NCBI GenBank assembly: GCA_022865445.1 | Contig: JALHSX010000141.1 | Location: 1-9,597, forward strand | Direction: 5' to 3' | Origin: Thermoplasmata archaeon | Lineage (GTDB): Archaea; Thermoplasmatota; Thermoplasmata; UBA10834 | Length of the DNA: 9,597 nt | In this document: in pieces, positions 1 through 6,797 of the stretch | Position numbering within the stretch: the first letter of the stretch is position 1 | Layout of the letters: the number at the start of each line of letters is the position of its first letter | The notes under the pieces: generated by a model | Database searches by the model: none | Seen by the model: only the letters and a program-made list of their open reading frames with translations | Told to the model about the DNA's origin: nothing | Made by a program: the position numbers and the translations under genes

Positions 1-1
1 G

Positions 2-226
2 AAGGAGATCACATACGCCGAGTTGAGGTCGGGTGAGATCGAGCTGAAGGGAAAGCATATCCCAACATCATCCCTGTCGAGTCTGTACAAGGCGCGACAG
101 ATCTCTCAGATACTCAAGAGCCAGATCCAGAAAGGCGAGTTCATGATAGAAAAGCCGGTCCAGAACTTGCCGATGGACAGGGTATTCAGGCCACTGGATG
201 TCCGAACGGAAAAGGAGGCGATGTAA
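2..226 (+). CDS. Homocysteine biosynthesis protein (COG1900/DUF39), C-terminal fragment
   Basis: This is the last 74 codons of a gene that begins before the window; the frame is open from base 2 to the TAA at 224-226. The visible tail (IELKGKHIPTSSLSSLYKAR, then a segment ending DVRTEKEAM) resembles the C-terminus of COG1900/DUF39 proteins. From memory, the Methanosarcina member (MA1821) works with a NIL-ferredoxin in converting aspartate semialdehyde plus a sulfide-derived sulfur to homocysteine. The next gene is exactly such a NIL-ferredoxin, starting one base after this stop, which strongly supports the call. The catalytic cysteine region would lie upstream and cannot be judged. A TTG at 23 could be mistaken for a start, but the frame is open before it and the family is much longer, so it is internal. 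Confidence 0.8.
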   Translation, partial: KEITYAELRSGEIELKGKHIPTSSLSSLYKARQISQILKSQIQKGEFMIEKPVQNLPMDRVFRPLDVRTEKEAM

Positions 227-628
227 TTGAAGACCAAAGTCGTGCTCAACTTCAGCCCTGAGGCAGCGAACACACCAATCACAAACAACCTCATCGCAAA
301 GTACCATCTGCTAGTGAACATACTCCGCGCTGAGATCGACGAGATCGGCGGGAAGATGGTCCTCGAACTCTCCGGGAAGGCCGATGACATTCGAAAAGGG
401 ATAGACTACCTGAAATCGAACGGAGTCGGAGTGAGGCCGATAAAAGAAGGCGTGAGAAGGGACGACGATGTGTGTACGCACTGCGGCATGTGCGTGTCCA
501 TATGCCCCACGAAAGCGCTCGCGTTCGATTCCGAGACTGGCAAGATCACATTCACAGAGGAGAAGTGCGTCGCATGCGGAGTTTGCATCGACGCATGCCC
601 CCCAAGAGCGATGGAGATCCTGATATGA
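227..628 (+). CDS. NIL-domain ferredoxin, 2[4Fe-4S], homocysteine biosynthesis partner
   Basis: A 133-residue cytoplasmic protein. Residues about 1-75 form a NIL-type domain (KVVLNFSPEAANTPITNNLI, then a hydrophobic strand/helix pattern up to GVGVRPI). Residues 80-133 carry two ferredoxin clusters: Cys83/86/89/93 (CTHCGMCVSICP) and Cys114/117/120/124 (CVACGVCIDACP). The NIL plus double [4Fe-4S] architecture is that of MA1822-type proteins, the redox partner of COG1900 proteins in homocysteine synthesis. It probably delivers electrons for reductive sulfur transfer to aspartate semialdehyde; this role is inferred from the family and the context. The TTG start follows the previous TAA with no gap and has GGAGG at 214-218, 8 nt upstream. 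The downstream gene overlaps its stop by ATGA, so translation is coupled on both sides. Confidence 0.88.
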   Translation: MKTKVVLNFSPEAANTPITNNLIAKYHLLVNILRAEIDEIGGKMVLELSGKADDIRKGIDYLKSNGVGVRPIKEGVRRDDDVCTHCGMCVSICPTKALAFDSETGKITFTEEKCVACGVCIDACPPRAMEILI

Positions 629-1404
629 GTGAGTTCGTTCTCGCCAAGGTGGAGATCGAAGAGACTGCCGCAACGATAGCCGCGGACAGAGACTACATTG
701 AGCCGGCTGTCACCGCCATCAAAGCGGCACGTGCCGAGATCGAGCGGAAGATCAGACGCGATGACTTCTTCCTGACGACGCTTGAGCCGTACAGCCCCGA
801 GGACGACGACGGGAGAGTGATCCACAGGATGTGCGAGGCATCCAGCATAGCCGGCGTCGGGCCGATGGCGACAGTCGCGGGAACGATCGCGCAAGAGGCG
901 ATGGAAGCCATGGCCTCCGAAGGATGCACTCATGGCTGGGTCGACAACGGCGGAGACATCGCGCTGTTGCTGGAATCGGCGGGCACGGTGGAGATATTCA
1001 GCGAGCCGGACTCGCGTTCGGCCTGTGCGCTCGAGCTCGAACCAACCGACACCATCATCGGAATCTGCACGTCCAGCGGGAGACTAGGACACTCGATCAG
1101 TCTCGGCAACTCGGACGCTGCAGTAGCCATCGCTGACAACGCCATCCTGGCGGACGCGCTGGCCACCGCAATCGGAAACCGCGTGGCAGGAACCGATTCA
1201 CTGAAGACTTGCTTCGACCCGTTCAAGGAGATCAAGGGCTTCGTTGCTGGCCTAGCGATGATAGACGGCTCGGTCTCGATTCATGGACGACTTCCCAGAC
1301 TCGTAGAGATAGACCACCGCCCGGAGCGGCTCACGACTCACAGCAAGATGTCGGCCCCGAGATTCATTGGATCGTATGATAGCAGCCCCGAGGTGGGGAC
1401 TTGA
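625..1404 (+). CDS. UPF0280/COG2122 family protein, ApbE-like
   Basis: A 259-residue protein of the UPF0280 (COG2122) family, which shares the ApbE/FAD:protein FMN transferase fold. Visible family features are GVGPMATVAGTIAQ (residues 77-90), VDNGGDIAL (106-114), CTSSGRLGHS (148-157) and ADALATAIGN (176-185). The last resembles the Asp/Thr Mg-binding motif of ApbE. From memory, the Methanosarcina COG2122 protein MA1715 supports efficient sulfide assimilation; the molecular reaction is not known to me. Its place between the NIL-ferredoxin and aspartate kinase genes fits a role in homocysteine synthesis. The ATG at 625 overlaps the previous TGA (ATGA) and has GGAG at 613-616, 8 nt upstream. The frame stays open back to 472, but the extra codons lie over the ferredoxin gene and read as out-of-frame sequence. 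The stop overlaps the next start (TTGA). Confidence 0.85.
   Translation: MSEFVLAKVEIEETAATIAADRDYIEPAVTAIKAARAEIERKIRRDDFFLTTLEPYSPEDDDGRVIHRMCEASSIAGVGPMATVAGTIAQEAMEAMASEGCTHGWVDNGGDIALLLESAGTVEIFSEPDSRSACALELEPTDTIIGICTSSGRLGHSISLGNSDAAVAIADNAILADALATAIGNRVAGTDSLKTCFDPFKEIKGFVAGLAMIDGSVSIHGRLPRLVEIDHRPERLTTHSKMSAPRFIGSYDSSPEVGT
1391..1395 (+). promoter_or_regulatory. Ribosome binding site deciding the TTG start of aspartate kinase
   Basis: AGGTG, in the context GAGGTGGGG, lies 5 nt before the TTG at 1401 and 14 nt before the in-frame ATG at 1410. The spacing favours TTG, which also overlaps the previous stop (TTGA). Confidence 0.6.
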
Positions 1405-2798
1405 AGATAATGAAGTTTGGAGGAACGTGCCTCGGATCGGAGGACGCTCTCCAGAGAGTCGCGAAGGTTGTCAAGGACGAGACGGAACAGAAGATCGTTG
1501 TCGTTTCAGCCTCATCCGGAGTCACCAACTCGATCAGGGATTTCATCTCAAAGCCGCGCCAAGAGAAGGAGATCGATGATTTCCTGCTCCAACTCAAGCT
1601 CAGACACGTCGAGATGCTGCCAAAGAAGGACGGCCAGAAGAGGAAGGATGCGCTGGAGATGATAGAAGCCAAGATAACGAAACTCGAGAGGCTTCTCTAC
1701 GGTATCACTTATACCGAGGAATTGACGCCGAGGACCAACGACCTCATCCTCAGCTTCGGCGAGAGACTGTCAGCTATCGTGGTTGCATCGAGATTGAGCC
1801 ACGAAGGGATGGACGCTGTTGCTATGGAGACAGACACACTCGGCATGATCACAAACGAACAGCACGGGAACGCCGTGGCGATCCTGGATAAGTGCGAGAA
1901 GAACATGGGGCCGGCGCTGACAAGCGCGGTCAAGAAAGGGGTTGTTCCGGTCGTGACCGGATTCTTCGGAGTGACTGAGACCGGGCACGTTGCCACGGTC
2001 GGGAAGAGCGGCACGGACTACACCGCTGCTGTTGTCGCATATTCCACGGACTCTAAACCCGTAGAGATCTGGAAGGAGGTCGATGGCTTCATGAGCGCGG
2101 ACCCGAAGCTAGTCAAGGACGCGTTCATACTGGAGAGGCTTTCCTATGAGGAAGCGGCGGAACTGGCGTACTTCGGCGCCCAAGTGCTTCATCCACGAGC
2201 GGTCCAGCCTGCTAGATTGAAGGGTATCGAGATCGTGATAAAGAACCTGTACAAGCCTGAAGCCCCTGGTACGGTGATCGGCAAGAGCAAGCAGCTGAGG
2301 AAGGACATCATCAAGAGCGTCTCATACCTGTCGAACGTGGCCACTCTGAAGGTCTATGATGCAGGGGCTGGCTACAAGTCCGGTTTCCTTGCGGACATAA
2401 CGGCTTGCCTTCACAAAGCTAACATAAACATCTTCTCGGCCACGACCTCGCAGACCTGCGCTGCGGTTCTGATAGACGAGGCGGATATCCACAACGCCAA
2501 GAAGGCGGTGAAGGCGATAATTGGAAGCGTGGGCGAGAACTTCGAAGTGAACCCAGGGGTCGCGCTCGTGTGCACCGTCGGAGAAGGGTTCGGAACGACG
2601 AAAGGCATCGCGGCAAGGGTGTTCAACGCAGTCGCGGCGAGGAATGTGAATGTGGACTTGATTTCTGCAGGAGCCTCGATGGTCGCATACCACTTCACTG
2701 TCGAAAGAAAGGATCTGAAGAACACTATTATTGCCATCCATGACGAGTTCTGGGGCAAAACCATGAGAGAGAACGTCTCAGACGGTCCGGTGTCCTAA
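1401..2798 (+). CDS. lysC: Aspartate kinase with C-terminal ACT domains
   Basis: A 465-residue aspartokinase making L-4-aspartyl phosphate from aspartate and ATP, the first step towards aspartate semialdehyde and thus homocysteine, methionine, threonine and lysine. The kinase domain covers about residues 1-300: KFGGTCLGS (5-13), VVVSASSGVTNS (33-44), LSFGERLSA (117-125), TGFFG (186-190), GKSGTDYTAA (201-210), EVDGFMSADP (226-235) and ELAYFGAQVLHPRA (254-267). Two ACT-like regions follow (about 310-380 and 385-450) and should allow amino acid feedback. The usual FGGTS and GRGGSD motifs appear as FGGTC and GKSGTD, so it belongs to a divergent clade, but the nucleotide-binding residues appear intact. 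It is the last gene of the homocysteine cluster, supplying that pathway's precursor. TTG 1401 is preferred; ATG 1410 is the alternative. Its stop overlaps the stop of the convergent gene. Confidence 0.93.
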   Translation: MKIMKFGGTCLGSEDALQRVAKVVKDETEQKIVVVSASSGVTNSIRDFISKPRQEKEIDDFLLQLKLRHVEMLPKKDGQKRKDALEMIEAKITKLERLLYGITYTEELTPRTNDLILSFGERLSAIVVASRLSHEGMDAVAMETDTLGMITNEQHGNAVAILDKCEKNMGPALTSAVKKGVVPVVTGFFGVTETGHVATVGKSGTDYTAAVVAYSTDSKPVEIWKEVDGFMSADPKLVKDAFILERLSYEEAAELAYFGAQVLHPRAVQPARLKGIEIVIKNLYKPEAPGTVIGKSKQLRKDIIKSVSYLSNVATLKVYDAGAGYKSGFLADITACLHKANINIFSATTSQTCAAVLIDEADIHNAKKAVKAIIGSVGENFEVNPGVALVCTVGEGFGTTKGIAARVFNAVAARNVNVDLISAGASMVAYHFTVERKDLKNTIIAIHDEFWGKTMRENVSDGPVS

Positions 2799-4738
2799 GC
2801 CAATCGCACGAAAGTCGAGTTGAAGGCAGAGTTGCCGCCGTACTTCTGCACAAAATCCGTCGTCAGGAAATTGGCGTTCCTGCCACCTGCGAGTTTCGGC
2901 CACATGACGGAGTATGTGAGCATCACCCCGGGCGGGACCGCCTGGGATATCTCCACCTTGACCGTCCAATCGCCATACTCATTTGCCAGCGTGACTGTTC
3001 CCCCATTCTCGATCCCTTCTTCGAGCGCGTCCTTCTTGTTGACGTAGACCACTGGGGTAACCTCAGGATGGAGAAGATGGTATTGTGACCTCACTAGCAG
3101 CTTGTGGACCGGTGTTAGCAGTTGATACGGATACTTCTTCTGTACTTCCACATGCGATGGCAGGCCTCCCAGACCCTCAGCGGCTGCTGCCGCGGAATAC
3201 AGCTCGATCTTGCGAGTAGGGGTCGTGTAGACGTTCCTGTTCGGAACCCGCATCTTCACGAATCCCTTCTTCTTGAGGTCCTCGTAGGTCCCTTCGGCCG
3301 CCTTGCTCCTCGACATCAGGGTCTTCGCGATCTTCTCATCCTCTTCGAACAGTTCCTTCGCCGTGAGTTTCATCGCGCTGGCAAGAGCTCTGAAGAGATC
3401 GCTGTTGCTCTTCGCCTCTCCCAGCGGCTCAATTGCTTTTTCGTTTATCGAGAGATAGTGATGGAAGTAGGAGGTGTGGATATCAGAGTGTTCGAAAACG
3501 CTTGTGGCAGGAAGGACGATATCCGCATAGTCCGCAGTGTCCGTCATGAATAGATCGTGGACGACTGTGAACAAATCATCGCGCGCGAACCCCTTTCGAA
3601 CAAGGGTTTGGTTCGGCAGAGTGGCGAGCGGATTCGAATCGTATACGAAAACCATCTTGATCTTGCCCGACTCGAGCGTCCGGCCAAGGTCGACCATGTT
3701 GTAGTATCCCTTCTTCCTGGATGTGAGTCCCCAACCTTCCAGGTATTGCATGTCGAAATCATCGAGACCAGTTGAATAGAAGAATCCCCTATTCTCGCCT
3801 ATGAGAGCGGGCAGAACGCTGATCGCACGGATCATCTCGCCGCCGTTCTTGTTCCTCTGCATCCCATAGCCCATCATTATGCAGTTTGGCCTCAGCGACA
3901 CATAATCCGCAATGAAGTCTTCCATGATCCTGGTGGATAGACCCGTTATCTTGGCCATCGCATTCAGGTCGAACTTCTTCGATATCTCTGATAGCTTGTC
4001 GAAGCCCGTTGTGTTGTTCTTCACGAATTCATCCGCACACAGTCGGTTCTCGATGATGTGGTTGACACAGCAAAGGGCCATCGCAGCATCGGTGGTTGGC
4101 TTGATCTGGAGATGAATTCCGATCTCAGCGGTCGCAGTCTTGATAGGGTCGATGACATAGACCTTCGTCCCGCGCTTCTGGGCCTTCCTGATCAGCTCGA
4201 ACCCGTGAGGGGTGCTCCATGCGGGGTTCATTCCCCAGATGACGATCAATCTGCATTTCTCGATCTCGTCTGGAAGCATCCCCAGGCTGGACCCGTAGAC
4301 GATATCAAGCGCTTTGTCACCGGCTCGAGAACATATAGTGTGGGTGATCCTCGAAGCGCCGATCGCGTTGAAGAACCTGCTGGGGAAGTGCCGCTGGATA
4401 TGTCCCATGGTGCCCGCATAGTCGTACTGAAGGATGGAGTCGGTTCCGTGCGCTGTTGATCGGGTCTTGATTTGCTCTGCGATCTCGTTCAACGCTTGAT
4501 CCCATGTCACTCTCTTGAACTTGCCCTCGCCCTTCTTCCCGTCTCGCTTCATCGGGTAGAGGATCCTCTGCTTGGAGTAGACATACTGCATCAGGTTCTG
4601 ACCCTTGGGACACAGGAAGCCCTGTGTGAAAGGCTGCTTCTTGTTCGCCTCAAAGGAATGAAGCTTCCCGTTCCGCACCTTGGTGACAATGGAACAGGTG
4701 TCGTAGCAGTCTCGCGGGCACGTGTTGAATATGTACAA
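2795..4738 (-). CDS. Molybdopterin (Mo/W) oxidoreductase, DMSO reductase superfamily
   Basis: A 647-residue catalytic subunit of the molybdopterin bis-guanine dinucleotide enzymes (COG0243). The N-terminus carries a [4Fe-4S] site, CPRDCYDTC with Cys7/11/15 plus Cys43 (FLCPKG). Cys136, in THTICSRAGDKAL, is the likely Mo/W ligand. Other family marks are VIWGMNPAWSTPHG (167-179), VYVIDPIKTATAEIG (193-207) and IKPTTDAAMA (212-221). The C-terminal cofactor-binding domain includes TPVVYVNKKDALEEGIENGG. There is no twin-arginine signal or membrane segment, so it should act in the cytoplasm. No FeS, cytochrome or membrane partner subunit is adjacent, so electron partner and substrate are unknown. Thiosulfate/polysulfide reductase-like, formate dehydrogenase-like and hydratase-like activities are all possible. 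The TTG start has GGAGG 8 nt upstream and a TATA promoter. It is probably monocistronic. Confidence 0.88.
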   Translation of the reverse strand: MYIFNTCPRDCYDTCSIVTKVRNGKLHSFEANKKQPFTQGFLCPKGQNLMQYVYSKQRILYPMKRDGKKGEGKFKRVTWDQALNEIAEQIKTRSTAHGTDSILQYDYAGTMGHIQRHFPSRFFNAIGASRITHTICSRAGDKALDIVYGSSLGMLPDEIEKCRLIVIWGMNPAWSTPHGFELIRKAQKRGTKVYVIDPIKTATAEIGIHLQIKPTTDAAMALCCVNHIIENRLCADEFVKNNTTGFDKLSEISKKFDLNAMAKITGLSTRIMEDFIADYVSLRPNCIMMGYGMQRNKNGGEMIRAISVLPALIGENRGFFYSTGLDDFDMQYLEGWGLTSRKKGYYNMVDLGRTLESGKIKMVFVYDSNPLATLPNQTLVRKGFARDDLFTVVHDLFMTDTADYADIVLPATSVFEHSDIHTSYFHHYLSINEKAIEPLGEAKSNSDLFRALASAMKLTAKELFEEDEKIAKTLMSRSKAAEGTYEDLKKKGFVKMRVPNRNVYTTPTRKIELYSAAAAAEGLGGLPSHVEVQKKYPYQLLTPVHKLLVRSQYHLLHPEVTPVVYVNKKDALEEGIENGGTVTLANEYGDWTVKVEISQAVPPGVMLTYSVMWPKLAGGRNANFLTTDFVQKYGGNSAFNSTFVRLA

Positions 4739-4746
4739 CTCTCAAT

Positions 4747-4751
4747 CCTCC
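4747..4751 (-). promoter_or_regulatory. Strong ribosome binding site fixing a TTG start
   Basis: On the minus strand GGAGG (context CCCCGGAGGATTGAG) lies 8 nt before the TTG at 4738. No in-frame ATG fits better, and the FeS motif begins at residue 7, so this site fixes the start of the molybdopterin enzyme. Confidence 0.75.
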
Positions 4752-4803
4752 GGGGAAGAACTGCTCAACTGCGTCTTAGCGGAATCTGGAAGAGTCTACT
4801 GGG

Positions 4804-4816
4804 ATTTATAAATTCG
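4804..4816 (-). promoter_or_regulatory. Archaeal BRE/TATA promoter of the molybdopterin oxidoreductase gene
   Basis: The minus strand reads CGAATTTATAAAT: a palindromic TATA core (ATTTATAAAT) preceded by a BRE-like CGAA. Transcription would start about 25 nt downstream, near 4783, giving a leader of about 45 nt that contains the GGAGG site. The element lies in the 104-bp gap between the zinc-ribbon gene and this gene, and only the minus-strand gene is suitably placed. Confidence 0.65.
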
Positions 4817-4842
4817 CAGGCCAGTGTCTCGAAGCCAGGACT

Positions 4843-5655
4843 TCATCCCGCAAATGAGGAGCTGGTCATCGAGGACCCAGTTGGAGCGTGGAGTATCGTG
4901 ACGACATAGGTCGTGGCTGGTGAGAACGTCGACAAAACACTCGTCGTAAGGGTGAAGTAGTCACCGCCGTTCACTAGGCCGTTCCCCGCAATATCAGACA
5001 CTGTGCATGTCACTGTAATTGCGCCCAAGGATTCTGCGGGAAGCTGACTTTGTGATGAGGAGCCAGAATCCAGGTCGGAAGCATGCGGAGACCACGAAAC
5101 CGACTCTTGCCCATCGGACAAGACCATTCTCACATCCTGCCAAGAGATGGATGAGCTAATTGAGACAAAGGTGAACTTCACGCCATTCGTCACAGTGTTT
5201 CGACTGAGGGCAGCCACGGGTGTATAGCCATCGGTACCGAAACCCAGGACCATCACGTACAAGATAGCGGCGAACCCGACAGACGCGAGTATCCCAACGA
5301 CGGCCAGGATGATGCAGATCTTTCCTACATGCTTAGATTCAGGGTCCCCTTTAGAGTAGTAGACGATGCCGATTATGAAGCCCGCAATAGGGACTATCAG
5401 TGACAAGATGTAGAACAGTATCTTCATACCGCTGCCGATCTGCTCAACCGCCTGAGGTCTCATCCACTGTGCCCTGTAGTCGTGTCCACAGTAAGGGCAG
5501 ACATTGGCATCTGACTGGATGCTCCGACCACAGGATACACAGTTACGAGGGTCAGACAGTCTAGGCGCAGTTGTCGGAGAAACGACTTCCTTTCCGCACG
5601 AGTTGCAGAAACTCGTCCTGTCGGCATTCTCGAATCCACAATAGGAACATCTCAT
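4843..5655 (-). CDS. Double zinc-ribbon membrane protein with unrecognised extracytoplasmic domain
   Basis: I do not recognise a named function. The 270-residue product begins with two zinc ribbons: Cys3/6/17/20 (CSYCG, CNSCG) and Cys39/42/53/56 (CVSCG, CPYCG). Two hydrophobic segments follow at about 78-100 (ILFYILSLIVPIAGFIIGIVYY) and 111-140 (ICIILAVVGILASVGFAAIL). The remaining 130 residues are rich in Ser, Thr and beta-prone sequence (GVKFTFVSISSSISWQDVRM) and loosely recall the region after the membrane helix in archaeal pilin-like proteins. With two helices, both ends would face the same side, or the C-terminus would be outside if only one spans. The start ATG 5655 has GGGA 6 nt upstream; ATG 5659-5661 is the alternative. 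The frame is open to 5820, but that would overlap the nitroreductase gene and read as low-quality sequence. Confidence 0.65.
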   Translation of the reverse strand: MRCSYCGFENADRTSFCNSCGKEVVSPTTAPRLSDPRNCVSCGRSIQSDANVCPYCGHDYRAQWMRPQAVEQIGSGMKILFYILSLIVPIAGFIIGIVYYSKGDPESKHVGKICIILAVVGILASVGFAAILYVMVLGFGTDGYTPVAALSRNTVTNGVKFTFVSISSSISWQDVRMVLSDGQESVSWSPHASDLDSGSSSQSQLPAESLGAITVTCTVSDIAGNGLVNGGDYFTLTTSVLSTFSPATTYVVTILHAPTGSSMTSSSFAG

Positions 5656-5689
5656 TGCCATTCCCGGACAATCGTAGATGTATGCGTGC

Positions 5690-5697
5690 GGATAAAC
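5690..5697 (-). promoter_or_regulatory. Weak TATA-like element before the zinc-ribbon gene
   Basis: The minus strand reads GGTTTATCCGC in the 73-bp gap between the nitroreductase stop and the zinc-ribbon start. It is about 35-40 nt upstream of the start, which would leave a very short leader. It deviates from the CGAATTTATAA element seen elsewhere in the window, so it is only a candidate. Confidence 0.25.
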
Positions 5698-5728
5698 CTT
5701 GTCCAGGTAATCCGGGGAATGGTTCTGG

Positions 5729-6232
5729 TCAATCCGAACGATTTCCCCATCGGTCGCGGTGGAAGAGCTCAGGGAGCGCCTTCCGCTTGCGCGCTCCCGG
5801 GACAATGGCGGGAAATCCAAGCGTCATACATATCGGGACCTCCCTCTCCTTCGGGATCCCCAGGATATCCTTCACCTTGTCAGGTTCGAAATCGCCGATC
5901 CAGCACGTCCCAAGGCCGAGCTCGACCGCGCGTAGAGACAGATGGTCAAGTGCAATTGTCATATCCACCGTTGAGTAGTATGCCCCAGGCTCTGTCACGC
6001 CGACCAGATATGCTGAACAGCTGCCGACGAATTTCTGATTCCCGGAAACGGGGACAAGCTTCTTCCGAATCCCCTCATCGGTAACGACGATTATGCTCCA
6101 CCTCTGCCTGTTCATTGATGAGGGCGACCGTCTAGCCGCGTCAAGGAGTTCGTCGAGGACTTCTTTTGGAAGAGGTTTCGTTCTGTACTTCCTTATGCTC
6201 CGCCTCGCTCGTATAGCTGTCTTGACATCCAT
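5729..6232 (-). CDS. Nitroreductase family protein, FMN-dependent
   Basis: A 167-residue, short member of the nitroreductase (NfsB/NOX-like) family of NAD(P)H:FMN oxidoreductases. RRSIRKY (residues 10-16) is the FMN phosphate-binding motif. SPSSMNRQRWSIIVV (36-50) matches the conserved segment around the flavin. The core helix and strand (DMTIALDHLSLRAVELGLGT, then CWIGDF) and the C-terminal LPELFHRDRWG are typical. It lacks obvious ferredoxin domains. The true substrate cannot be told; family members reduce nitro groups, quinones, flavins or enoate-type compounds. The ATG at 6232 is preferred over the GTG at 6241, because that GTG is part of the AGGTG ribosome binding site 6 nt upstream. Its start region abuts the stop of the flavin reductase gene, so the two are translationally coupled and may share a reduced flavin or redox task. 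Confidence 0.85.
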   Translation of the reverse strand: MDVKTAIRARRSIRKYRTKPLPKEVLDELLDAARRSPSSMNRQRWSIIVVTDEGIRKKLVPVSGNQKFVGSCSAYLVGVTEPGAYYSTVDMTIALDHLSLRAVELGLGTCWIGDFEPDKVKDILGIPKEREVPICMTLGFPAIVPGARKRKALPELFHRDRWGNRSD

Positions 6233-6238
6233 TGACCG

Positions 6239-6243
6239 CACCT
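6239..6243 (-). promoter_or_regulatory. Ribosome binding site of the nitroreductase gene, overlapping the upstream stop
   Basis: The minus strand reads TAGGTGCGGTCAATG. AGGTG overlaps the flavin reductase TAG and sits 6 nt before ATG 6232. This makes the GTG at 6241 part of the binding site rather than the start. Confidence 0.6.
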
Positions 6244-6748
6244 ACTTGACCAGTCCACCGATGACCCTGTACTCGCCCCAATAAAGAAGCATGTCTGCAG
6301 TCCTGTAGGACGCGTCTCTTCTAGCGGCGACCACTTCCCCGATGAACCATGTGTGGTCGCCGGCCTCGATCTCCTTCACCTTGACGCATTCGATGTTGAC
6401 CGGGCATTCCGCGACAAGCGGCGAACCAATCTTCTCAGCCTTCTCTCTGGTCAGGCCAGCCGCTTCGAACTTGTCAACCTTCCTTCCGCTCTTCGAACCG
6501 CATATCTCGACGGCCCTTAGCATCTTCTTGTCCGGTATGTTGATTGCGAAATCCTTGCTCTCCTTGAACAATGCATGGCTGAATCGTTTCGGCGCAATCC
6601 CAACGCCGAGCAAAGCAGGCTTGAACGAGAACACATGGCACATTGCCAATGTTATGACGTTGTCCTTGGAGCCGCCCACGGAACCGAGCACAACTGGAAA
6701 ACCAGAGAAGCAATCCTGAGCCTCATCCGAAGATATCGTCTGCTTCAT
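6242..6748 (-). CDS. Flavin reductase-like domain protein, FMN-binding split barrel
   Basis: A 168-residue protein of the flavin reductase-like/DIM6-NTAB group (COG1853). The order of motifs is typical: FPVVLGSVGGSKDNVITLAM (residues 17-36), KPALLGVGIAPKRFSHALFK (43-62) with the RxSH-type flavin contact, DFAINIP (66-72), SGRKVDKFEAAGLT (87-100), PLVAECPVNIEC (110-121) and the beta strand HTWFIGEVVAA (132-142). Members bind FMN and reduce flavin or transfer electrons; in anaerobic archaea many act as flavoredoxin-like carriers. The ATG at 6748 has AGGTGA (6755-6760) 6 nt upstream, a strong site. The gene lies 49 nt after gcvH and is coupled to the nitroreductase gene downstream. No separate TATA element is obvious in the 49-nt gap, so it may be cotranscribed with gcvH. 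Confidence 0.85.
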   Translation of the reverse strand: MKQTISSDEAQDCFSGFPVVLGSVGGSKDNVITLAMCHVFSFKPALLGVGIAPKRFSHALFKESKDFAINIPDKKMLRAVEICGSKSGRKVDKFEAAGLTREKAEKIGSPLVAECPVNIECVKVKEIEAGDHTWFIGEVVAARRDASYRTADMLLYWGEYRVIGGLVK

Positions 6749-6797
6749 GGTGCGTCACCTGGGACAGGGGGATACTAGAGCCAACAATAGAGAATGA

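Noticed and set aside
472..624. Upstream extension of the UPF0280 frame
   Set aside because: It overlaps the ferredoxin cysteine motifs, and the ATG at 625 with GGAG 8 nt upstream and an ATGA overlap is a better start.
406..933. Long minus-strand open frame (175 codons) opposite the ferredoxin and UPF0280 genes
   Set aside because: It is antisense to two well-supported genes, spans their junction and has a His/Arg/Ser-rich composition typical of shadow frames.
5656..5820. N-terminal extension of the zinc-ribbon protein
   Set aside because: It would overlap the nitroreductase gene by 92 bp and reads as unstructured sequence before a typical zinc-ribbon start (MRCSYCG).
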